Below are positions 6,860 to 12,348 of a stretch of DNA of 12,348 nt, piece by piece; position 1 is the stretch's first letter, and each line of letters starts with the position of its first letter. The notes beneath the pieces were generated by a model. It was given only the letters and a program-made list of their open reading frames with translations. It was not told where the DNA came from and ran no database searches. Made by a program: the position numbers and the translations under genes. The stretch is from the NCBI GenBank assembly GCA_964614375.1, contig CAZTLI010000127.1, forward strand, positions 1-12,348, read 5' to 3'. The stretch comes from CAZTLI01 sp964614375 (lineage in GTDB: Bacteria; Chloroflexota; Anaerolineae; Aggregatilineales; Phototrophicaceae).

Positions 6860-7969
6860 ATGCCTGAACAGAGTGGTGTCTATCACGAAACCTATGCCTC
6901 CGATATGCAGCTTCGTCCGACGACGGCCCAGCGTGTTCGGCTGGCGTTGTTCATCGCGGGACTGCTCATTTTCCCGTTTATTGCGGGGCCGATTGAGATG
7001 CGTTTCATCAATAATGTGATGATTGCGGCGATTGGCGCGCTTGGGCTGAATATCCTCGTCGGTTATACAGGGCAAATCAGCCTTGGTCAGGGCGCGTTTC
7101 TGGCAGTTGGGGCGTATGCTTCGGGATTGCTGGTGGTGTATCTGGGGGTGCCCTGGTGGTTGTCGATTATACTGGCGGCACTCGTCACGGCGGTCATTGG
7201 CGCATTCTTCGGTATTCCGTCCTTGCGCTTAAAAGGCTTGTATCTGGCTGTGGCGACATTAGCGGCACAGCAAATCGTCGAATGGGTTATCAAGAACTGG
7301 GACCCGGTTGATGGGCAAATCAATAACCGGGTGGGCGAGGCGCTGGTTATTCCCAATGCGAACTTCTTGGGTTACTCCTTGAGTAATAATGAATGGGCGC
7401 TGTATATCATTGTGGTGTTGTGTTTTGGGCTAACCGTCATCGCAGTGACGAACCTTTTTCGGACTCATATCGGGCGGGCATTCATCGCCATCCGCGATCA
7501 AGACATTGCTGCTGAGGTGATGGGCGTGAATATCTTTCGGTATAAACTGCTGGCATTTGCCGTGTCGTCATTTTTTGTCGGCATGGCAGGGGCGCTCATC
7601 GCCCAGCGCAGCACCTCAATTAGCTGGGAAAGTTTTACGATTAATGTGTCGATTCAATATCTGGCGATGATTATCATCGGCGGTTTGGGGTCGATTTCCG
7701 GGTCAATTTATGGGGCGGCGTTCATAACACTTCTGCCCCAGCTCTTGCGGACACTGGGCAATGCTATCGAAAGTGTGCTGCTGGGTCTGGGTGGCGCGGG
7801 AACTGGCGCAGAAACGTTCATTGGCGAATTTACTGAAATGCTGCCCCATCTGGAACAGGGTGCCTTTGGGCTGGCGATTATTTTGACGCTGGTTTTAGAA
7901 CCCGAAGGTATTGTGAAGATGTGGCGCAATATCAAGGACTACTTTCGCCTGTGGCCTTTCAGTTACTAA
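6860..7969 (+). CDS. livM: Branched-chain amino acid-type ABC permease LivM
   Basis: Second membrane subunit of the importer, 369 residues. After a polar N-terminus of about 25 residues come multiple membrane helices. Recognisable parts are the LivM signature GYTGQISLGQGAFLAVGAYA (68-87), SLRLKGLYLAVATLA (121-135), the ATPase-coupling loop GRAFIAIRDQDIAAEVMG (205-222), and IIIGGLGSISGSIYG (271-285). The tail EPEGIVKMW...LWPFSY is characteristic of this subfamily. A segment around 300-335 rich in Gly, Glu and Leu interrupts the last helices, as in many LivM proteins. ATG at 6860 is preceded by TAGGAG, which overlaps the livH stop and couples translation. The gene is intact. Confidence 0.93.
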   Translation: MPEQSGVYHETYASDMQLRPTTAQRVRLALFIAGLLIFPFIAGPIEMRFINNVMIAAIGALGLNILVGYTGQISLGQGAFLAVGAYASGLLVVYLGVPWWLSIILAALVTAVIGAFFGIPSLRLKGLYLAVATLAAQQIVEWVIKNWDPVDGQINNRVGEALVIPNANFLGYSLSNNEWALYIIVVLCFGLTVIAVTNLFRTHIGRAFIAIRDQDIAAEVMGVNIFRYKLLAFAVSSFFVGMAGALIAQRSTSISWESFTINVSIQYLAMIIIGGLGSISGSIYGAAFITLLPQLLRTLGNAIESVLLGLGGAGTGAETFIGEFTEMLPHLEQGAFGLAIILTLVLEPEGIVKMWRNIKDYFRLWPFSY

Positions 7970-7978
7970 GGGGTGGAA

Positions 7979-8007
7979 TAGGCACTGTGCTGCACAGTGT
8001 TTATAAT
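7979..8007 (+). promoter_or_regulatory. Predicted internal promoter of livK
   Basis: A perfect -10 TATAAT (8002-8007) is preceded at the optimal 17 bp by TAGGCA (7979-7984), four of six matches to TTGACA. Transcription would start near 8014, leaving a leader of about 50 nt to livK. A dedicated promoter would fit the usual need for excess binding protein over permease. It lies 10 nt after the livM stop. Confidence 0.5.
7983..7999. repeat. 17-bp inverted repeat in the livK promoter spacer
   Basis: CACTGTGC-T-GCACAGTG has perfect 8-bp arms around a single central base. It fills the spacer between the proposed -35 and -10 of livK, as a repressor or MerR-type site would. In mRNA read from upstream it would fold as a 7-bp hairpin with a CTG loop followed by UUUAUAAUU. 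That could instead act as a weak terminator or a 3'-end stabiliser for the livGHM transcript. Confidence 0.5.
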
Positions 8008-8064
8008 TACCGTGTGGCTAATGCAGGCTGCACATCAATTTAGTTAAACTTATGGGAGAAGCGT

Positions 8065-9282
8065 ATGCGAAATAGAAAGCTGTTCTTAGTGGTTGTCTTG
8101 CTGGTTGCACTGGGCTTAGTCAGTGGATTGAGTATCGCCCAGGAACCAATTCGAATTGGCGCAATCTTCGATCTGACTGGCGCAACATCGGACGTGGGCA
8201 CGCCCTATGCCGATGGCGTTCGCGGCTATGTAGATTGGGTCAATAGTAATGGCGGTGTTGAAGGGCGTCCCGTCGAACTCATCTGGGAAGACTATGCCTA
8301 TCAAGTGCCGAATGCTGAAGACCTCTATACCCAATTTGTTGATCAGGGGGTAGTCGCGTTCATGGGTTGGGGTACGGGTGATACTGAAGCTCTGCGCGGA
8401 CGTATTGCCGATGATCAACTGCCGTTTATGTCGGCGTCGTATGCAGCGACGTTGAATGACCCCAGTGGTGAAGCGCCGTATAACTTCCTCGTCGGCACGA
8501 CCTACAGCGACCAGATGGTGATTATGATGCAGTACATGTACGACCAATGGGTTGCCGATGGTAATGACCCGGCAGACATGCGTGTGGCACTGTTCCATCA
8601 CGATAGTCCATTTGGTACATCACCGTTAGCAGATGGCGAGGCTTTCGCGGAAGAAAATGGAATTACCACCACCCGTGTCGCAATGCCCGGTGGCGCGACT
8701 GACCTGACCGCTGAACTCGAATCGGCGGACACCACGCTTGACGGTATGACGCACATCATTATCCAGAATGTATCCAGCCCGGCGGCGCTGCTGGTGCGGA
8801 ATGCGGCGGAACTCGGTTTGACTGAATTCGTCCAAATTGGCTGCTTGAACTGGTGTTCAGATGAAAATCTGATCGAACTGGCAGGCGATGCGGCGGAAGG
8901 CGTCATCGGTGCGCTGCCGTTTGGCCCCTTGTCAGTCGAAGTACCCGGACAAGAAGACCCTGCTGCCTATCTGGAAGCCAATGGCAGTTCACTCGAAGAG
9001 ACCGACCTGCACTATACACAGGGGTGGTGGACGATGGCGGTGATGGTCGAAGGGATTCGGATCACGCTCGCTGATGGTCTGGAATTGACGGGCGAGAACA
9101 TCCGCGCCAGTCTTGAAACCATCACCGAGTTCGATACAGGTGGCATTACCTCCGACACCATTACCTTCACACCAGATGACCATCGTGGCAACCGCTCGCT
9201 GATTATCTTCGGTGTTGAAGATGGTCAATGGGTCGAAGTCAGTGATGTCATCGACCTGCGCGACATGGAAGAAGATATGTAA
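8065..9282 (+). CDS. livK: Branched-chain amino acid-type solute-binding protein (LivK-like)
   Basis: Extracytoplasmic receptor that delivers substrate to LivHM. It has 405 residues of the type I periplasmic-binding fold (Peripla_BP_6). A signal peptide is clear: MRNRK basic start, hydrophobic stretch 6-22, and a probable signal peptidase I site after SIA (25/26). There is no lipobox cysteine. The mature protein starts QEPIRIGAIFDLTGATSDVG, the usual first strand and ligand loop of the family. C260 and C264 are the only cysteines and could form a disulfide. Conserved YTQGWWTMAVMVEGI (317-331) lies near the hinge of the second lobe. ATG at 8065 has GGGAGAA 4 nt upstream. The gene has its own probable promoter and is followed by two hairpins. 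The ligand cannot be read; with the linked ligase an organic acid is as plausible as an amino acid. Confidence 0.92.
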   Translation: MRNRKLFLVVVLLVALGLVSGLSIAQEPIRIGAIFDLTGATSDVGTPYADGVRGYVDWVNSNGGVEGRPVELIWEDYAYQVPNAEDLYTQFVDQGVVAFMGWGTGDTEALRGRIADDQLPFMSASYAATLNDPSGEAPYNFLVGTTYSDQMVIMMQYMYDQWVADGNDPADMRVALFHHDSPFGTSPLADGEAFAEENGITTTRVAMPGGATDLTAELESADTTLDGMTHIIIQNVSSPAALLVRNAAELGLTEFVQIGCLNWCSDENLIELAGDAAEGVIGALPFGPLSVEVPGQEDPAAYLEANGSSLEETDLHYTQGWWTMAVMVEGIRITLADGLELTGENIRASLETITEFDTGGITSDTITFTPDDHRGNRSLIIFGVEDGQWVEVSDVIDLRDMEEDM

Positions 9283-9283
9283 G

Positions 9284-9296
9284 CCTGTTGGACAGG
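9284..9296 (+). other. Short hairpin after livK stop
   Basis: CCTGT-TGG-ACAGG gives a 5-bp stem with a 3-nt loop followed by TTTC, starting 2 nt after the livK stop. It is the first of two tandem stems in the livK-livF gap. It is probably a 3'-end protecting structure and too weak to terminate alone. Confidence 0.35.
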
Positions 9297-9300
9297 TTTC

Positions 9301-9324
9301 GGGGTGGGGCTTTGGCCTCACCCT
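9301..9324 (+). terminator. GC-rich hairpin between livK and livF (attenuator-like)
   Basis: GGGGTGGGGC pairs with GCCTCACCCT across a TTTG loop, giving a 10-bp stem with two G-U pairs. The tail TGTGTTTC is only partly U-rich, so partial termination or mRNA stabilisation is likelier than full termination. It would lower livF relative to livK while leaving the operon readable. The livF ribosome site lies 15 nt further on. Confidence 0.45.
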
Positions 9325-9349
9325 GTGTTTCATCCATTCGAGGTGTTAA

Positions 9350-10174
9350 GTGAGTGAAGATAGCCAGGCTAACAACATGCTGCTAAGTCTGAATAACATC
9401 GAAGTGATCTATAATGATGTAATTCTCGTGCTCAAAGGTTTGTCGCTGCAAGTGGGGGAAGGGCAAATCGTGGCGCTGCTGGGCGCGAATGGCGCGGGCA
9501 AATCTACCACGCTAAAGGCGATTTCCGGCCTGTTGAAGCCAGAAGACGGCGAAGTCACGGATGGCTCGATTGTCTATCAGGGCGAGTCGATTCAAAATCG
9601 GAATCCTGATTTGATTGTGCGGCGCGGCATTTTTCAGGTGATGGAAGGACGGCGCATCTTCGAGCATTTGACTGTTGATGAGAACCTGCGGGCGGGCGCC
9701 TATACACTGCGGTATCAGCGTGAAGTCGGTCACAAGATGGAGATGGTCTATGGCTATTTCCCGCGTCTGGCCGAACGCCGCGCACAGGTCGCGGGCTTTT
9801 TATCCGGCGGTGAGCAGCAAATGCTCGCAATTGGGCGGGCGTTGATGGCAAAACCGCATCTGATGATGCTGGATGAGCCGTCGCTAGGGCTTGCGCCAAT
9901 GCTCGTGCAAGAGATTTTTGGCATTATCGAACGGATTAATAAGGAACAGGGCACAACCTTGCTTCTGGTTGAGCAGAATGCCAACATTGCCCTGCGAATA
10001 GCAGATTACGCCTATATTATGGAAAATGGGCGTATCGTGCTCGACGGTACACCCGACGATTTGCGTCAAAATGCCGACGTGCGCGAGTTTTATCTGGGCT
10101 TAACCGAAGTTGGGCATCGCAAAAGCTACCGCGATGTCAAGCACTATAAACGCCGCAAACGCTGGCTGTCATAG
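9350..10174 (+). CDS. livF: Branched-chain amino acid-type ABC transporter ATPase LivF
   Basis: Second cytosolic ATPase of the importer, 274 residues. Motifs are Walker A GANGAGKS (45-52), Q96, EGRRIFEHLTVDENL (99-113) typical of LivF, signature LSGGEQ (151-156) and Walker B LMMLDEP (171-177) with E176. VEQN (207-210) is the normal LivF replacement of the switch His. The start is GTG at 9350, supported by GAGGTG at 9340-9345; an ATG ten codons in (9377) has no ribosome site. The protein ends in a strongly basic tail, HRKSYRDVKHYKRRKRWL (256-273), beyond the usual LivF end. From memory this tail recurs in LivF proteins of liv clusters that carry an acyl-CoA ligase, but I cannot verify that here. 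It is the last gene of the operon. Confidence 0.93.
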   Translation: MSEDSQANNMLLSLNNIEVIYNDVILVLKGLSLQVGEGQIVALLGANGAGKSTTLKAISGLLKPEDGEVTDGSIVYQGESIQNRNPDLIVRRGIFQVMEGRRIFEHLTVDENLRAGAYTLRYQREVGHKMEMVYGYFPRLAERRAQVAGFLSGGEQQMLAIGRALMAKPHLMMLDEPSLGLAPMLVQEIFGIIERINKEQGTTLLLVEQNANIALRIADYAYIMENGRIVLDGTPDDLRQNADVREFYLGLTEVGHRKSYRDVKHYKRRKRWLS

Positions 10175-10214
10175 GGACAACATCTGCGGCTAAACAGGCG
10201 TCTGACATAACCCC
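10175..10214. other. Convergent intergenic gap without a visible terminator
   Basis: livF and the ATPase-TPR gene converge with 40 bp between their stops. I see no stem of 6 bp or more followed by a T tract on either strand. Read-through into the opposing gene, or Rho-dependent ending, is possible. Confidence 0.4.
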
Positions 10215-12348
10215 TTAGTCCAAATCGTCGTTGGCTGCGCCGCCTTTGAGCACCTCATTAACCACCGTATCAAGCGCCAGCGATTTTCCTTTTTCCAACT
10301 GTTTTTCGGCGACATCTTCTGCAACCGCCGCTTTGAGTGTCTCCAATTTAGGCGCAGATTCCTGCCGGGTCGGTTCGTCTGTCGCCGGGTGATTGAGTAC
10401 CATGCCCATAAATTCGAGTGCGCGCAACGTATCGGGCCAGATGGTGGCAATTTCGATGAGTGCGGCTATCACGAGTGGCAGCGCTTCGATCTCCTGTGCG
10501 ATACGCAGCGACTGCCGATAGCGATGCAGGGCCTGGTCGTTTAATGCACGGGCGGTGGCGACATTGCCAAGATGAATGAGGATACTCGCCTCGCCAGCGC
10601 GGTTGCCGATGTCGCGTGCCAGTTGCAGGCTTTCGGCAAAGTAGGGTTCGGCGCGCTCATAATCGCCCTGGTCAAAAGCGGCAATGCCCAGATTTTCTAA
10701 TCCTAATGCCACGCCGCGCCGTTCACCAATGGTGCTATAGAGTTTTAGACTTTCTTCAAAATACTTGATCGCCGCATCAAAATCTTGCTGAATGCCCGCT
10801 AAACCGCCCAGATTGTTCAATACGGCGGCGGCGCGGCGGCGTTCACCACTGGCACGGGTCAATGCAAGGCTGTCTTCAAATCGGGTGCGGGCCTCGGCAA
10901 ATTCGCCGTGTGAATAGGCGACGAGACCAAGATTATTCATCGCGCTCACACGTTCGGCCTGATAATCGCCAGCACCTGTGACGTTAAGGGCTTGTTCAAA
11001 CGATCCGCGCGCATCCGCCGGATTGCCTCTTTCAAGGGCAACCATGCCAATGCGATTCAGCGCATGGGCAATACCGCGCGCATCTTCAATTTTGCGGGCG
11101 AGTTGCAGACTTTCTTCGCAGAATTGGCTCGCTGCCTGATAATCGCCCTGCTGCCATGCGATGTCACCCAGTAAATTCAGCGCACGAATGACGCCGGAAT
11201 TGTCTTTCAGGTTTTTGTAGGCATCGCGTGCCGTTTCAAGATGGATTGTGGCAGCGGGATAGTCGCCCGTATATTGAATGGCTTCGCCGAGATTGCAATG
11301 CACCTCAGCCTGTGCCAGCGCCGTGTCTTTTTTGTTGAGCACACCTTGATTCAGCAGGACGAGGGCCCGCTTGAAATGGCGAATCGCTTCTTCGAGCGCG
11401 CTGATTCGCAAGGCATATTGACCCGCTTGCCGGGCGTAATGACATTCCTTCTTCATATCGCCTGCCAGATGCCAGTGGCGGGTTAGAGTTGCGGCATGTC
11501 CGGGACTATTGGGGTAGGTGGCTTCCAGCGATTCGGCGACCTGTTTATGCAATTTGGCCTGGTCGGATTCCGAGATATTCTGTAAAGCCGCTTCTCGCAA
11601 TTTATCGTGTGCAAACCGCCATGTGCCTTCTTTAATTTCCAGCACCGCGCAGTTAGAGCAGGTCATTAGCCAGTTATCGACATGCGTGCCGTTTGCCATG
11701 TGGTTGAGCAAACGTGTATCCAGTTCGCGTCCGGCGGCGGCGGCAAGTTGTAGCAGGCCGCGATCCACATCAGGTACACGCGCTAAACGTCGTTGCAGCA
11801 CCGCTTGAACACCCCCTGTAAAAACATACTCAGGCAGGGTCATCCGTCCGACGTTATCGAGACTGCCTGCTTCTTCGGCAAGCGCGCGTACAACCTCAAC
11901 CATGAAGAAGATGTTGCCTTCGGTCTCGCGGCGCAGTAAATCAATCACTTCTGGGCGGCGTCCCGAATCGCCGAGCATTGATACGCTGAGGGCGGCAATA
12001 CTGTCTTCGGTCAGCCGCTCTAACTTCATCAGGTTCATGTCTGGCAGTTCACTGGGCAGGTCGGGACGGTCATCCACGCGATAACTGCCCACGAGCAAAA
12101 TCGGCAGATACTCAACCATACCTGTGAGCAGTTTTACCACATCGAGACTCTCGTTCAACCATTGCAAGTCTTCAAGGACGAGCAAGATGGGTTGTGTCTG
12201 GCGCTGGAAGATGCTGGCAATCGTACCCTGCAAGCGCTGCTGATAGGCTTCGCCTTCCAGTTTGATGACATCAGGAATGACACGCCCCATTAATTGGTTG
12301 ATATTATGCACAATATCCTTCAGGATGCCCGCATCAAGATCGTCAAGG
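10215..12348 (-). CDS. STAND/AAA-type ATPase with C-terminal TPR repeats (N-terminus beyond right edge)
   Basis: Probable signalling or regulatory protein; 710 residues are visible. The frame is open to the window edge, so the GTG at 12311 is not the true start. Counting from that GTG codon as residue 1, an ATPase lobe comes first: Walker B PILLVLEDLQW (41-51), then ILLVGSYR (71-78) and ETEGNIFFMVEVVRAL (129-144). FAHDKLREAAL (233-243) follows, the motif that closes the winged region of PknK/MalT-like ATPases. TPRs run from about 296 to 615, with the key LG/IG pair at 341, 381, 421, 461, 501, 541 and 581. The last 50 residues are Glu/Lys-rich and polar, with no LuxR-type HTH. Walker A and any kinase, cyclase or DNA-binding domain would lie upstream, outside the window. 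In this family the TPRs bind partners and the ATPase acts as a switch; the target here is unknown. Confidence 0.9.
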   Translation of the reverse strand, partial: LDDLDAGILKDIVHNINQLMGRVIPDVIKLEGEAYQQRLQGTIASIFQRQTQPILLVLEDLQWLNESLDVVKLLTGMVEYLPILLVGSYRVDDRPDLPSELPDMNLMKLERLTEDSIAALSVSMLGDSGRRPEVIDLLRRETEGNIFFMVEVVRALAEEAGSLDNVGRMTLPEYVFTGGVQAVLQRRLARVPDVDRGLLQLAAAAGRELDTRLLNHMANGTHVDNWLMTCSNCAVLEIKEGTWRFAHDKLREAALQNISESDQAKLHKQVAESLEATYPNSPGHAATLTRHWHLAGDMKKECHYARQAGQYALRISALEEAIRHFKRALVLLNQGVLNKKDTALAQAEVHCNLGEAIQYTGDYPAATIHLETARDAYKNLKDNSGVIRALNLLGDIAWQQGDYQAASQFCEESLQLARKIEDARGIAHALNRIGMVALERGNPADARGSFEQALNVTGAGDYQAERVSAMNNLGLVAYSHGEFAEARTRFEDSLALTRASGERRRAAAVLNNLGGLAGIQQDFDAAIKYFEESLKLYSTIGERRGVALGLENLGIAAFDQGDYERAEPYFAESLQLARDIGNRAGEASILIHLGNVATARALNDQALHRYRQSLRIAQEIEALPLVIAALIEIATIWPDTLRALEFMGMVLNHPATDEPTRQESAPKLETLKAAVAEDVAEKQLEKGKSLALDTVVNEVLKGGAANDDLD
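10470..11315 (-). repeat. Tandem TPR-coding repeats, 120-bp period
   Basis: Seven successive units with the LG/IG anchor spaced by exactly 40 codons encode TPR helices. Recurrent elements are LG-x-A-x-x-x-GDY-x-A and F-E-ESL-x-LAR. Units have diverged at the DNA level, so this is an old protein-level array and not a recent duplication. Confidence 0.75.

Noticed and set aside
9968..9979. Missing switch histidine in LivF (VEQN)
   Set aside because: VEQN at this place is the usual LivF sequence, not a defect.
10175..10214. Bidirectional terminator between the convergent genes
   Set aside because: I searched for paired stems with T tracts on both strands and found none of useful length.
12309..12311. 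GTG as the start of the ATPase-TPR gene
   Set aside because: The frame stays open through 12 more sensible codons to the edge, and an ATPase lobe with Walker B needs a Walker A upstream.
1..12348. Mobile element, prophage, CRISPR or defence system
   Set aside because: No transposase, integrase, terminal repeats, regular short repeats or nuclease-like genes are present; all reading frames are explained by transport, regulation and TPR genes.

Overview
The window looks like ordinary bacterial chromosome: tightly packed genes of moderate GC, with no insertion sequences, CRISPR array, tRNA or rRNA visible. Three things together fit a Chloroflexota (Anaerolineae-like) genome: a liv-type ABC importer with a built-in acyl-CoA ligase gene, a large ATPase-TPR signalling protein, and a solute-binding protein without a lipoprotein cysteine. 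Each of these also occurs in other phyla, so the assignment is a tentative inference.

Region 1 (about 1-3000, minus strand) is an operon reading marR -> ABC exporter half A -> ABC exporter half B, with half B running off the left edge. Half A has a degenerate nucleotide-binding domain (Asp in place of the catalytic Glu, Gln in place of the switch His), the hallmark of the inactive-site partner of a heterodimeric exporter. A strong sigma70-type promoter (TTGACA-18 bp-TACAAT) precedes marR. A perfect 14-bp palindrome sits at the expected transcription start, as expected for an autoregulated MarR switch controlling drug or metabolite efflux.

Region 2 (about 3000-10174, plus strand) is a six-gene transport and activation operon: livG (ATPase), an AMP-forming acyl-CoA ligase, livH and livM (permeases), livK (binding protein) and livF (ATPase). 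livG and the ligase overlap by 11 nt, so the ligase is embedded in the operon. The likely logic is capture of a carboxylate (branched-chain amino acid-like, fatty or aromatic acid) by LivK, import through LivHMGF and trapping as a CoA thioester. The substrate cannot be read from the sequence. livK has its own probable promoter with a 17-bp inverted repeat filling the -35/-10 spacer. Two hairpins lie between livK and livF.

Region 3 (10215 to the right edge, minus strand) is the C-terminal 710 residues of a STAND/AAA-type ATPase followed by TPR repeats with an exact 40-residue period. It converges on livF across a 40-bp gap, and its N-terminus (Walker A and any kinase, cyclase or DNA-binding domain) lies outside the window.

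I did not find a clearly new biological system. The points most worth a second look are regulatory: the marR operator, three 10-bp-phased TTCGT repeats against the livG -10 box, and the palindromic livK promoter. The transporter-ligase coupling is also worth pursuing.
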